A stretch of 64,000 bases of DNA from Sphingobium vermicomposti (GTDB lineage Bacteria; Pseudomonadota; Alphaproteobacteria; Sphingomonadales; Sphingomonadaceae): assembly GCF_011762025.1 (NCBI RefSeq), contig NZ_JAASQR010000002.1:744001-808000 (forward strand). The letters run 5' to 3'. Under the pieces are notes generated by a model, which searched no databases, was not told where the DNA came from, and worked only from the letters and a program-made list of their open reading frames with translations. Each line of letters starts with the position of its first letter. The stretch's first letter is position 1. Shown here piece by piece: positions 25,564 through 33,873 of this stretch. A program made the translations under genes and the position numbers.

Positions 25564-26226
25564 ATGGATCGCCGTAATTTTACGAAATTCGCACTAAGCG
25601 GGTTCGCTCTCTCGTTTCTGGCCGACAGCGTCGGGCGTGCAACGCCAGTGACACCCCCATTGCCCAGACCCCAGCCACGCCCCGCGGGACCACTGGCCAA
25701 TCAACCCTATGCAGAACTGCTTGCGCGCGCCAAAGCGGCGCTGGATCAGCATCAGCATATGTTCGAACTTCGCGACCGGGTAGCGCTGGCTGACTTCAAC
25801 GCCCCCTCGCGGGAGTTGCGCTTCCATATCGTCGATCTGGTGGGAGGCCATGCCAGTTCCTACCTGGTTTCCCACGGCAGGGGGTCCGATCCAGAACATT
25901 CGGGCTGGCTGCAAAGCTTTTCCAATGAACCCAATTCTCTCGCCAGCAGCGCGGGGGCGTATAAAACCGGCATGATTTACGAAGGGCAACATGGACGGGC
26001 CATGCGGCTCACCGGGCTTGACCCGCAGAATAACAACGCCGAAATGCGCGCGATCGTCATCCATGGTGCCGATTATGTCAGCGAAAATCACATCGCCAGT
26101 TGGGGCAAGATCGGCCGCAGCGAAGGCTGCTTCGCCGTCGCTAGGCACATGCTGCCACAGCTTCTGGGCCTTCTGGGCCAAGGACGATTACTCTACGCGA
26201 ACAAGCTGACGTCAGGCGCTGCCTGA
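25564..26226 (+). CDS. murein L,D-transpeptidase catalytic-domain protein (YkuD_2 type)
   Basis: 220 residues from ATG 25564; an upstream in-frame ATG at 25471 would place the terminator hairpin inside the gene and is rejected. The N-terminus MDRRNFTKFALSGFALSFLADS resembles a twin-arginine signal (RRNF). The catalytic part has VIHGADYVS and the cysteine in GRSEGCFAV, with SNEPNSLASSAGAYKTGMIYEGQHG upstream, as in the YkuD_2 family that is found in place of classical L,D-transpeptidases in several proteobacteria. Target crosslink unknown. Convergent with the ATP12-type gene, 16 bases apart. Confidence 0.85.
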   Translation: MDRRNFTKFALSGFALSFLADSVGRATPVTPPLPRPQPRPAGPLANQPYAELLARAKAALDQHQHMFELRDRVALADFNAPSRELRFHIVDLVGGHASSYLVSHGRGSDPEHSGWLQSFSNEPNSLASSAGAYKTGMIYEGQHGRAMRLTGLDPQNNNAEMRAIVIHGADYVSENHIASWGKIGRSEGCFAVARHMLPQLLGLLGQGRLLYANKLTSGAA

Positions 26227-26242
26227 CGCTAAATCCGGACGA

Positions 26243-26938
26243 TCAGCCGCGCGCCAGATCGCAAAAGGCACGCGCCATGCTGAACTCCGCGCGGCGCAGA
26301 GCGGACCGGGCAGCGGCGTCGGCATCCTCGCCCCACTGCTCAACCTCCCAGGCCTCGTCAATTTCAGACGCTGACCAGACGGCATCCGCATCATGGCCAC
26401 CATCCACGATGGCCAGACCGCACACCAGCGACCCTGACAGCGTGACCAAAGTCGATAGCCCGGCTAGCGTGAACGCATCAAATGCCCCAACGGCCGCGCC
26501 CAATCGCTCCAGCGTCGCTGCGGGCTGTTCAACAGGGATGATGCCCTGCGTCACCCGGAAAGTGACGTCATAACGCCGCCCAGCCCATTCCAGCAGCGGG
26601 TCCCATGCGGCTGCTTCGCGGGCGATCAGTTCGCTTGGCCCCTCCGCCCGGTAACATAGCAGGTCGCTCTCGCCGTAGCGCGCGATCCCTGCCGCAAAGC
26701 TTTCGATATTAGTGGCGATCTGGTCAATCGCGCCGTTGGCCAGACCCGTGAATGGCATGGAGCGCGGGTCGATACTATCTCCCTGCTCCTGCCACTCGCT
26801 GGCAATCGCTTCGGCCAAACGCGCACTGGGCAAAGTCAACGGAGCGCGCGCTGGCGTATGCACTGGGCGACCGTCAAGCTGGATTCCAAAACCCGCCTCG
26901 CCTTCGACGATGGCAGCTTGCTTGTAAAAGCGCTTCAC
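26243..26938 (-). CDS. ATP12-type F1-ATPase assembly chaperone
   Basis: 231 residues. ATP12 binds the F1 alpha subunit during ATP synthase assembly in mitochondria; alphaproteobacteria carry homologues. Seen: KRFYKQAAIVEGEAGFGIQLDGRPVHTPARAPLTLPS at the start, the conserved MPFTGLANGAIDQI, and the C-terminal DAVWSASEIDEAWEVEQWGED with DADAAARSALRRAEF. These are clear family signatures. Last of a four- to five-gene minus-strand run in which neighbours overlap by four bases. Confidence 0.9.
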   Translation of the reverse strand: MKRFYKQAAIVEGEAGFGIQLDGRPVHTPARAPLTLPSARLAEAIASEWQEQGDSIDPRSMPFTGLANGAIDQIATNIESFAAGIARYGESDLLCYRAEGPSELIAREAAAWDPLLEWAGRRYDVTFRVTQGIIPVEQPAATLERLGAAVGAFDAFTLAGLSTLVTLSGSLVCGLAIVDGGHDADAVWSASEIDEAWEVEQWGEDADAAARSALRRAEFSMARAFCDLARG

Positions 26939-27213
26939 TGATGCGGTTCCTCCGCCTGGTGGGGCGCGGGCTTATTGAACAAAGACAGCAGCAGGCGGGG
27001 CACGACGACAAATTGGAACAGGCCGACCATCACGAAGATCGCCCCCATCGCCTTGGCCTTCCCGCCCTGAACCCAGCCAAATCGCTGCATCAGGATAAGA
27101 AATCCGAACATCACGATGATCGCACCGGACAACCGAAAAAGGCCAAGCGCAAAGAATCGCTGGCGAGCGACTTTTTCAGGATCAACGGGCGGCGGAGGGG
27201 GAATGTCGGTCAT
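26935..27213 (-). CDS. small two-helix membrane protein
   Basis: 92 residues. A Pro-rich start (TDIPPPPPVDPEKVARQR) is followed by two membrane helices (LSGAIIVMFGFLILMQRF; AMGAIFVMVGLFQFVVVPRLLLSLF) and a polar tail. It overlaps both neighbours by four bases: its start overlaps the HAD-phosphatase stop, its stop the ATP12 start. The pattern matches short proteins that stand next to ATP12 genes in sphingomonads, as far as I recall. Function unknown; a link to ATP synthase assembly would be a guess from position only. Confidence 0.7.
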   Translation of the reverse strand: MTDIPPPPPVDPEKVARQRFFALGLFRLSGAIIVMFGFLILMQRFGWVQGGKAKAMGAIFVMVGLFQFVVVPRLLLSLFNKPAPHQAEEPHQ

Positions 27214-27869
27214 TGGGCCAGGATATGGCGATGCAATTCGCTGCTGTCCATGGCCACGCCGTCGGCACCCGCCGCCATAAGCGCCGCAGGCTCATGATAG
27301 CCCCAGCCGACGCCCAGCGCCCGCGTCCCCGCGGCAATGGCCATCTCTATGTCGAAACTGGTATCCCCGATCATCACGGTCGTTTCGGGACAAGCGCCCG
27401 CCTCGGCCATGGCGGTCAACAACATGGAAGGATGCGGTTTGGACGGATGCCGGTCTGCGGTTTGCAGCGTCACGAAATGCCCGCTTATGCCATGATGCTC
27501 CAGGCACAGGCCAAGCCCGCGATCGGATTTCCCCGTCGCAACGCCCAACAACCAACCGTCGGTATCCAGGTCGCGGATCAAGTCCGCCATGCCCGGATAG
27601 AGCGGCTCTGAAACCGCGCATTCGCGGCGCAGCTGCTGGAACGCGCTTTTATAGCGTTCCGACAGATGATCGTGAAAGTCCGGCTCGGCTTCGGGCAGCA
27701 GCCGCGCGATGGCAAGCGGCAGCGACAACCCAACCACTGACAATATGGCTACACGATCGGGTGCGGTCAGTTTTTCGCCTTCAAAGGCGCGGGCCATGGC
27801 GGCGCAAATACTGTGCTGGCTGTCCACCAAAGTGCCGTCGCAATCGAAAACGGCCAGGCGATTGGTCAT
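27210..27869 (-). CDS. HAD-superfamily phosphatase (phosphoglycolate-phosphatase-like)
   Basis: 219 residues. Seen: HAD motif I FDCDGTLVDSQ (about 8-18), a helical cap domain (about 20-85), motif II in LLGVATGKSDRG, the conserved lysine in HPSKPHPSML, and motif III/IV VMIGDTSFDIEMAIAAG. These residues are the full catalytic set for phosphomonoester hydrolysis with magnesium. The subfamily resembles Gph, but its substrate is not fixed by sequence. It overlaps the RluA-type gene by four bases (ATGA). Confidence 0.88.
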   Translation of the reverse strand: MTNRLAVFDCDGTLVDSQHSICAAMARAFEGEKLTAPDRVAILSVVGLSLPLAIARLLPEAEPDFHDHLSERYKSAFQQLRRECAVSEPLYPGMADLIRDLDTDGWLLGVATGKSDRGLGLCLEHHGISGHFVTLQTADRHPSKPHPSMLLTAMAEAGACPETTVMIGDTSFDIEMAIAAGTRALGVGWGYHEPAALMAAGADGVAMDSSELHRHILAQ

Positions 27870-29215
27870 CTCTTGCGAAAATCCCGTTCCTCGCCTGGTC
27901 CACGCGAACGACGCTCACCGCGACGACCTTTGCGGACCTGCTTGGCATGAGCGCGGGCGATCTTCTTTTCATCCTCGCGCGTCGGCTTGCGCTCCACTTC
28001 CTCGTCCAGCGGCAGGTCGCCCGCCGACAGCTCGAATCCCAATGAAATAAGGCTCGCCGCGAAATGTTCGGGCAAATCCGCCCGCACATCCACGCGCCCG
28101 CCATCGGGGTGATCGACCCGGATGCGCCGGGCATGAAGGTGCATCTTGCGGCTGATCGTGCCAGACAGGAAAGCGTCCTTGCCGCCATATTTGCCGTCGC
28201 CGACAATGGGGTGACCGATCGCCGCCATATGCACGCGCAGCTGATGGGTGCGGCCGGTATGCGGCTGCAACTCGACCCAGGCGGCACGGTTGCCCGCCCG
28301 CTCGATCACACGATAGCGCGTCCGGGAAGGAAGTCCCTCCTCCTCGTCCACATGCATCTTCTCGCCCCCGGTGCCCGGCTGCTTGGCGATGGGCAATTCT
28401 ATCATACCGTCATTGATAGACGGCACGCCGATCACGATCGCCCAATAGACCTTGCGCGCGGTGCGGCTTGAAAAGGCCTTGGCAAAATAAGCTGCCGACC
28501 GCGCCGTCCGCGCGACCAGAAGCGCGCCGGACGTATCCTTGTCCAGCCGATGCACCAATTTAGGCCGTTGTTCGAGCTCAAACTCCAGCGCGTCCAGCAG
28601 GCCATCGACATGTTCGTCGGTCTTGGTCCCGCCCTGGGTCGCAAGGCCCGGCGGCTTGTTGATGACAATGGCTTGCGCATCGCGATGGATGACCATGCCC
28701 TGCGCGAAAGCAGTCTGATCGTCACTCAGCCCCGGTCGTTCGCGACGGGGCTTGGCCGCCTCCGCAGCCTTGGGCTCGGCGGGCGGAACACGTATGCTCT
28801 GCCCTGCGGCAACCCGATCGCCGGGCGCTGCCCGCGCGCCATCCACCCGCAACTGCCCCGTACGCGCCCAGCGTGAGACGGTGTTGAAGCCGATGTCCGG
28901 CAAATGCCGCTGAAACCAGCGATCAAGGCGGATGCCATCATCGTCTGCGCCCACGCGAAACTGGCGAACGTCCAGGGACACGCCCTTTGCAGGAGAAGGT
29001 TTTGCAACCGGAGCCTTGGCCGCGGGCACCTTAGCCACCGGAGCCTTTGCCCCGAAAGACTTGGCTGGCGCCTTCGAAGCGGCTTTGGGTCCATCGGACT
29101 TGCGCGCACGCGCAGCCTTCGCCGCACCCCGCGCTCTGTCAGGGGCAGCGCTGCCGCCCGGCTTCCGACCGCCTCGCGCGGGTCCCGACGGCTTGCCTGG
29201 CGGACGTCCCTTCAT
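27866..29215 (-). CDS. RluA-family 23S rRNA pseudouridine synthase with low-complexity N-terminus
   Basis: 449 residues from ATG 29215, which overlaps the crcB stop (ATGA). Pseudouridine synthases isomerise specific uridines; this family acts on 23S rRNA or tRNA. Seen: an N-terminal tail of about 75 residues rich in Ala, Lys, Pro and Gly (KAPVAKVPAAKAPVAKPSPA), an S4-like domain (GIRLDRWFQRHLPD...VSRWARTGQLRVDG), the catalytic aspartate in HRLDKDTSGALLVA, and HTGRTHQLRVHMAAIGHPI. The C-terminus is basic. RluC-like by domain order; the exact site is not predictable. Confidence 0.88.
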   Translation of the reverse strand: MKGRPPGKPSGPARGGRKPGGSAAPDRARGAAKAARARKSDGPKAASKAPAKSFGAKAPVAKVPAAKAPVAKPSPAKGVSLDVRQFRVGADDDGIRLDRWFQRHLPDIGFNTVSRWARTGQLRVDGARAAPGDRVAAGQSIRVPPAEPKAAEAAKPRRERPGLSDDQTAFAQGMVIHRDAQAIVINKPPGLATQGGTKTDEHVDGLLDALEFELEQRPKLVHRLDKDTSGALLVARTARSAAYFAKAFSSRTARKVYWAIVIGVPSINDGMIELPIAKQPGTGGEKMHVDEEEGLPSRTRYRVIERAGNRAAWVELQPHTGRTHQLRVHMAAIGHPIVGDGKYGGKDAFLSGTISRKMHLHARRIRVDHPDGGRVDVRADLPEHFAASLISLGFELSAGDLPLDEEVERKPTREDEKKIARAHAKQVRKGRRGERRSRGPGEERDFRKR

Positions 29216-29595
29216 GCGAATGCCCTCATCAGGCTGAGGCCGCCAATCAACGCAGCAACCGCGCCGACGACTGAAAAGGCCGCATAGCCAATGGCCATGC
29301 CAAATTGTCCCCGTTCGATCATCAGCACCATTTCCAGGCTGAAGGAGGAAAATGTCGTGAAACCGCCGAGCAGCCCTACCGCCAACAGCAAGCGAAGGGA
29401 TTCGCCCGGCGCGGCGTGGAACCGCGCCAGCCAACCGACGACTATCCCCATGGCAAAACCGCCCAGCAGGTTGGCGGCAAAGGTCCCCCATGGCCAGAGG
29501 GCGGCGGGAAGCAAATGGCCCGACAGGCGGCCAAGCTGATAGCGCCCGAGCGCGCCCACAGCGCCGCCACCCATGACGAGAAGGATATTATTCAT
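29212..29595 (-). CDS. crcB: fluoride channel CrcB/FluC
   Basis: 127 residues, four membrane helices, typical size. FluC dimers let fluoride leave the cell. Seen: GGGAVGALGRYQLGR at the start, PWGTFAANLLGGFAMGI (the conserved Asn of the pore), and the signature GGFTTFSSFSLEM with the Phe/Thr/Ser residues that line the fluoride path. First gene of the minus-strand run crcB-rluA type-HAD-small membrane-ATP12. I looked for a fluoride riboswitch in the 67-base upstream spacer and saw none. Confidence 0.94.
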   Translation of the reverse strand: MNNILLVMGGGAVGALGRYQLGRLSGHLLPAALWPWGTFAANLLGGFAMGIVVGWLARFHAAPGESLRLLLAVGLLGGFTTFSSFSLEMVLMIERGQFGMAIGYAAFSVVGAVAALIGGLSLMRAFA

Positions 29596-29662
29596 GCCGC
29601 CGCCCTAGAGGGAAAACGCGACAAAGGAAATGGGGCGATCTTTCAGCCCCCGGCGTTACCGT

Positions 29663-30409
29663 TCAGCGCCCGTTGTCGGCAATGATGTCGACGCTGGTCT
29701 TGCCGCCCGGTGCATCGGTGAACAGCAACAGAAACGCGCCGCCGTCATCCTTGCGCGTGCCACCCAGCACATGGTCACCGCCCAATATCCGGTGTTCGGC
29801 CTCAAACCCGGACCTGCGCGCCTGCGTATAGTAAAAATCCATGACGCTCTGGCGCGGCACCGGCGTGACGAAGGTTGCGGCGCGCAGGGTGCAGCCATCC
29901 TTTTCCGCGCCCGCCGCTTCCATCAATTGCGCACCGGGATAGACGGTGAAGGGGTCCGGCAAGCGGCTCGCCCACTGCATGCCGTAGACCAGTTTCTTGC
30001 GGCAATAGGCGTTACCGCCCGGCTGGGCCTGTTCACGGGCCAGCGCCGCCAGCGTCGTTGTGGATTCCATCGCCTCGCCCGTCGCCGGGGCGGGCGTGGC
30101 AAGCAGCTTGCCGCCAGCCAGCTTCACCGATTCGGCAAGCGCCTGGGCGGCGTCGCCCTTCAATACGGGCAGCGCGGCATTGGCTGGCCGGTCAGCCGGA
30201 CGAACCGCATTGCGGTTCGACTGACTGGTCAGATTGGGGTCGACCACGATCTGCCCGGCCAGAGCGCCTTTCAAGGCAGGATCGACGGCGTCGTTAGTGA
30301 GTTGGGCGTCCAGCGCGTTGAGATCGGCATCCTTGTCGCCCTTGCCGCATCCTCCCAAAGGCAGGATCAACAAAAACGCCGCCGCACAGGCAGTTGGGAA
30401 ACGCACCAT
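29663..30409 (-). CDS. unknown lipoprotein
   Basis: 248 residues. The signal peptide AAAFLLILPLGGCGKG ends in a lipobox with Cys near residue 21. The mature protein has an N-terminal polar region (DADLNALDAQLTNDAVDP), a helix (GDAAQALAESVKLAGGKLL) and a C-terminal alpha/beta part containing CTLRAATFVTPVPRQSVMDFYYTQARRSGFEAEH, which resembles small substrate-binding or SH3-like lipoprotein folds of sphingomonads. Cysteines at YCRKKLV and GCTLRA could form a disulfide. No enzyme motif. Divergent from the small membrane gene at 30565. Confidence 0.7.
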   Translation of the reverse strand: MVRFPTACAAAFLLILPLGGCGKGDKDADLNALDAQLTNDAVDPALKGALAGQIVVDPNLTSQSNRNAVRPADRPANAALPVLKGDAAQALAESVKLAGGKLLATPAPATGEAMESTTTLAALAREQAQPGGNAYCRKKLVYGMQWASRLPDPFTVYPGAQLMEAAGAEKDGCTLRAATFVTPVPRQSVMDFYYTQARRSGFEAEHRILGGDHVLGGTRKDDGGAFLLLFTDAPGGKTSVDIIADNGR

Positions 30410-30564
30410 AGCTTCACTCCTTCGTAAACAGGGGATGAAGAACGCAGGTTAATTTTCCGTTAGGCTTTTTGGTAAATCGCCAAATATTTCCGCCGTGCCA
30501 TTCTTTGCATGCCGACATTCACCACTGCCTTGCCCTTGGGCGTCGGAATGGCCATGTGTCGATA

Positions 30565-30786
30565 ATGCTTAACATACTTTCGGTTCTGATCGGCCTTGCC
30601 ACCCTTGTCATGATGATCCCTGCGATCTTGCCGTTCGTGGCGATCCTCAACTGGCTGCTTGTGCCGCTTGCCCTGCTGGGCGCGCTGATCGGCATGGCGT
30701 CCAGCAGGAACAGCGGGCGCAACTTCTGCCTGATCGTCGCCGCCTTCGGTGCGTTGCGGCTTTTCGCCGGTGGGGGCATTTTCTGA
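30565..30786 (+). CDS. small hydrophobic membrane protein
   Basis: 73 residues from ATG 30565; GTG 30556 is an alternative. It is almost wholly hydrophobic: LNILSVLIGLATLVMMIPAILPFVAILNWLLVPLALLGALIG, then a short basic loop ASSRNSGRN and a last helix NFCLIVAAFGALRLFAGGGIF. Two to three membrane helices. The stop overlaps a possible CTG start of rarD (30783-30786), suggesting coupling. Function unknown. Confidence 0.6.
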   Translation: MLNILSVLIGLATLVMMIPAILPFVAILNWLLVPLALLGALIGMASSRNSGRNFCLIVAAFGALRLFAGGGIF

Positions 30787-30815
30787 ACGAACATAATCCC
30801 GAACTGCGGGCGGGG

Positions 30816-31685
30816 ATGCTCGCGGCTCTGGGTGCCTATGGCCTGTGGGGATTGCTCCCCATATTCTTCAAGCTGCTGCATGAAGTGGCCCCGGTCGAAG
30901 TCGTGGCGCAACGTGTCCTTTGGTCGCTGGTGCTGATCCTTGGCCTGCTGGCGGCACGGCGCGGCCTTGGCCCGCTATCCAGCGCCCTTCGAAACCGCAA
31001 GCTGCTGTTCCCGCTTATGGGGTCGGCATTATTCATCGGCATCAACTGGGTGATCTATGTCTGGTCCGTCAATAGCGACCATGTGATCGCCGCCAGCCTT
31101 GGCTATTTCCTCAATCCGCTGGTGAATGTTGCGCTGGGCGTCCTGGTGCTCAAGGAAAAGCTGCGACGCGCGCAAATCCTTGCCATCGCGATCGCAACAC
31201 TGGGCGTCGCCATCATGGCAGCCGCAGCAGTCACCACCCTTTGGATCAGCGTGGGCCTGGCGCTCAGCTTTGCCTTCTACGGACTGATACGCAAGATGAC
31301 GCCGGTGGCGCCAATGGCTGGCCTGGGCGTGGAAACATTGATCCTGACGCCTTTCGCGCTGGCCTATCTGCTATGGCTATCAGGGCATGGCGGCATCAGC
31401 CTGGGCACCAGCGCCCATGTCACGTGGCTGCTAATCGCGTCGGGCGCTCTCACCACTATTCCGCTCGTCCTTTTCGCCATGGCGGCACATCGTTTGCCGA
31501 TGGCGACGCTGGGCCTGATGCAATATCTCGCGCCGTCGCTGCAATTTCTGTGCGGCGTCTTCCTCTATGGTGAAAAGCTGTCGCACGGACAGATGGCTAG
31601 CTTCGCACTGATCTGGCTGGGCCTCATTGTCTTCGCGGGAGACGGCTTCACCGCCGCCCGCCGCAACCGGCTTTCCCCAGTTTAG
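30816..31685 (+). CDS. rarD: EamA-family transporter RarD
   Basis: 289 residues from ATG 30816, but the true start is probably the in-frame CTG at 30783, which adds 11 residues (NEHNPELRAG), has GGTGGGGG seven bases upstream, overlaps the preceding stop as CTGA and restores the usual RarD N-terminus. RarD is a ten-helix drug/metabolite exporter; the E. coli protein gives chloramphenicol sensitivity changes but its substrate is unknown. Seen: AYGLWGLLPIFFKLL, WVIYVWSVNSDHVIAASLGYFLNPLVNV and LMQYLAPSLQFLCGVFLYGE, all RarD signatures. Convergent with the dihydroorotase; stops share TTAG. Confidence 0.88.
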   Translation: MLAALGAYGLWGLLPIFFKLLHEVAPVEVVAQRVLWSLVLILGLLAARRGLGPLSSALRNRKLLFPLMGSALFIGINWVIYVWSVNSDHVIAASLGYFLNPLVNVALGVLVLKEKLRRAQILAIAIATLGVAIMAAAAVTTLWISVGLALSFAFYGLIRKMTPVAPMAGLGVETLILTPFALAYLLWLSGHGGISLGTSAHVTWLLIASGALTTIPLVLFAMAAHRLPMATLGLMQYLAPSLQFLCGVFLYGEKLSHGQMASFALIWLGLIVFAGDGFTAARRNRLSPV

Positions 31686-33013
31686 GAAAACTCGGTCGCT
31701 TCAAACCGGACCGGCTCACCGACCGCCTCGTTGGCCAGCGCGTCTTCCCACATCACGCGATGGCCCCGCACGATGGTGCCGACAGCCTTGCCGGTCAGGT
31801 CCATCCCTTCAAAGGGCGACCAGTTGCAGCGCGAAGCCAGCCAGTCGCTGCCAACGGTCCACCGCTTCTTAAGGTCGACCACCGTGAAGTCGGCATCATA
31901 GCCCAGCGCGATGCGCCCCTTCCCAACCAGCCCGAACACCCGCTGCGGCCCCGAAGAGGTTAGCTCGATGAAGCGGCGCAGCGACAACCGTCCTTCCGCC
32001 ACATGGTTGAGCAGCAACGGCACCAGCGTCTGCACGCCGGGCATGCCGCTGGGGCTGGTGGGATAGGGCTTTGCCTTTTCCTCAATCGTGTGCGGGGCAT
32101 GGTCGCTGCCCAGAACATCGGGCACCCCCTGCGCCAGCCAGTGCCACAGCCCGTCGCGATGCGCCGCGGATCGGATCGGCGGGTTCATCTGCGCATAGCT
32201 GCCCAGCCGTGGATAGGCGTCCTCCGCCGCCAGCGTTAGATGCTGCGGCGTCACCTCGCATGTCGCGATATCCTTGTTCCCGGCAATATATTCCAGCTCC
32301 GCCGGGGTGGTCACATGCAAAATGTGGATGCGCCGCCGTGCTTTCCGGGCAAGGCCGATGATCCGCTTGGTCGCGATCATCGCGCTTTCATCGTCGCGCC
32401 AGACGGGATGTGATGACGAATCGCCCTCGACCCGAAGGTCCTTGCGCGCATTCATCCGCGCCTCATCCTCGGCATGGATGGCGACGCGGCGTGTCCCGCT
32501 GGCCAGAACCCGCGACAGGGCGTCGTCATCATCGACCAGCAGGCTGCCTGTCGATGCGCCCATGAATATCTTGACCCCCGCAGTGCCGGGAATGCGCTCC
32601 AATTCCCTCAGCGCCTCGGCATTGTCCGCTGTCGCCCCGACATAAAAGGCATGGTCGCACCACATGCGATGATGCGCGCGATCCAGCTTTTCCCTCACCC
32701 GCTCCGCGCTGTCGGTGTTGGGATTGGTGTTGGGCATTTCAAAGACCGCAGTGATCCCGCCCAGCACAGCCGCGCGGCTACCCGATTCAAGGTCTTCCTT
32801 ATGCTCCAGCCCCGGCTCGCGGAAATGCACCTGACTATCGATGCAGCCGGGCAACACGTCCAGGCCCGCGCAGTCAATCACCTCGCCCGCGTCGCCCAGT
32901 CCGGTCCCGACCGCCGCGATCTTGCCCGCGCGCACCCCGATGTCCGCTTTTTCCGCGCCGCCGGGGGTATGGACGGTGCCATTCTTCAGGATCAGGTCAA
33001 AAGTCTGGGACAT
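31682..33013 (-). CDS. pyrC: dihydroorotase-like amidohydrolase (class I type) with a changed metal motif
   Basis: 443 residues. Dihydroorotase closes carbamoyl-aspartate in pyrimidine synthesis. Seen: GCIDSQVHFREPGLEHKEDL (Asp59, Gln61, His63), MPNTNPNTDS, the lysine in GVKIFMGASTG, histidines in VAIHAEDEAR and HILHVTTPAE, and the catalytic aspartate in VLGSDHAPHT. The standard DxHxH metal motif reads DSQVH: Gln replaces the first His. The remaining ligands are present. The change occurs in some known groups of predicted dihydroorotases, so the assignment stands, with less certainty about metal content. Convergent with rarD. Confidence 0.85.
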   Translation of the reverse strand: MSQTFDLILKNGTVHTPGGAEKADIGVRAGKIAAVGTGLGDAGEVIDCAGLDVLPGCIDSQVHFREPGLEHKEDLESGSRAAVLGGITAVFEMPNTNPNTDSAERVREKLDRAHHRMWCDHAFYVGATADNAEALRELERIPGTAGVKIFMGASTGSLLVDDDDALSRVLASGTRRVAIHAEDEARMNARKDLRVEGDSSSHPVWRDDESAMIATKRIIGLARKARRRIHILHVTTPAELEYIAGNKDIATCEVTPQHLTLAAEDAYPRLGSYAQMNPPIRSAAHRDGLWHWLAQGVPDVLGSDHAPHTIEEKAKPYPTSPSGMPGVQTLVPLLLNHVAEGRLSLRRFIELTSSGPQRVFGLVGKGRIALGYDADFTVVDLKKRWTVGSDWLASRCNWSPFEGMDLTGKAVGTIVRGHRVMWEDALANEAVGEPVRFEATEFS

Positions 33014-33063
33014 GGGGATGCTCGCCGCTTGGATATGTTCGGCACCTGTCCTACCTAAAGCCG

Positions 33064-33795
33064 ATGACCGGCACCACCCTCACCGACCGCGCGATCCTCA
33101 GAATTTCAGGGGAAGAGGCAAGGACCTTCCTTCAAGGCCTTCTGACGCGCGACGTCCTCACCCTGAAAGCCGATGATCCTCGCTGGGGCGGGCTGCTGAC
33201 CCCGCAGGGCAAGGCGCTGTTCGACTTCATCCTCTGGGCCGATGGCGATGACGTGCTGATAGATTGCGAAGCCGCGCAGGCAGACGCACTCGCCCGGCGT
33301 CTGACCCTCTACCGCCTGCGCCGCAAAGTCACGGTCGCTCGTGAAGACGACCTCGCCGTCCATTGGTCCCTTGACCAAAGCGACAAGCCCCTCGACCCCC
33401 GCCTCCCTGCGCTGGGTCATCGCTGGCTCGCTCCGGCGACTCCGGGCGACGCTGCCGCCGCATTCCGTGCGCACCGCCTGTCGCTCGGCATTTTCGAAGG
33501 CGTCGGCGAACTAGGGCAGGATCAGGTCCTCTGGCTGGAAACCAATGCCCAGGAACTGGGCGGCGTCGACTATGACAAGGGCTGCTATGTCGGGCAGGAA
33601 AACACCGCCCGAATGCACTATCGCAGCAAGATCAATCGCCGTCTCGTCGCTGTTCCCCTCACGGAGGCCGATGAAAAGCGCCAGCGAGCCGCCCTGCCCG
33701 ACCTTGGCCTCTCAATCGAACTCCGGCGTGTGGAAAATATCGATCCCGCCACCCTGCCCACCTGGCTTGCCACGGAAATAGCTTCAGCCCTGTAA
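33064..33795 (+). CDS. YgfZ/GcvT-like folate-binding protein
   Basis: 243 residues. YgfZ-type proteins help maintain some iron-sulphur enzymes and use folate. Seen: an N-terminal GcvT-like domain (AILRISGEEARTFLQGLLTRDV) and the family hallmark DYDKGCYVGQENTARMHYR with its conserved Cys (about residue 178). The short length and the motif separate it from the glycine-cleavage T protein. It is divergent from the dihydroorotase gene. Its iron-sulphur role is inferred from E. coli YgfZ and eukaryotic IBA57. Confidence 0.9.
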   Translation: MTGTTLTDRAILRISGEEARTFLQGLLTRDVLTLKADDPRWGGLLTPQGKALFDFILWADGDDVLIDCEAAQADALARRLTLYRLRRKVTVAREDDLAVHWSLDQSDKPLDPRLPALGHRWLAPATPGDAAAAFRAHRLSLGIFEGVGELGQDQVLWLETNAQELGGVDYDKGCYVGQENTARMHYRSKINRRLVAVPLTEADEKRQRAALPDLGLSIELRRVENIDPATLPTWLATEIASAL

Positions 33796-33873
33796 TCTTT
33801 TGCAACGCATCGGAAATATTAAGGCCTAGGCGTTAACCTCCCTGCCCAACATGCGATCAGGGGGACGCCATCC

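Noticed and set aside
29596..29662. Fluoride riboswitch upstream of crcB
   Set aside because: The spacer is only 67 bases and lacks the GGxGATG and CCGCC/CTGATG blocks of the crcB motif.
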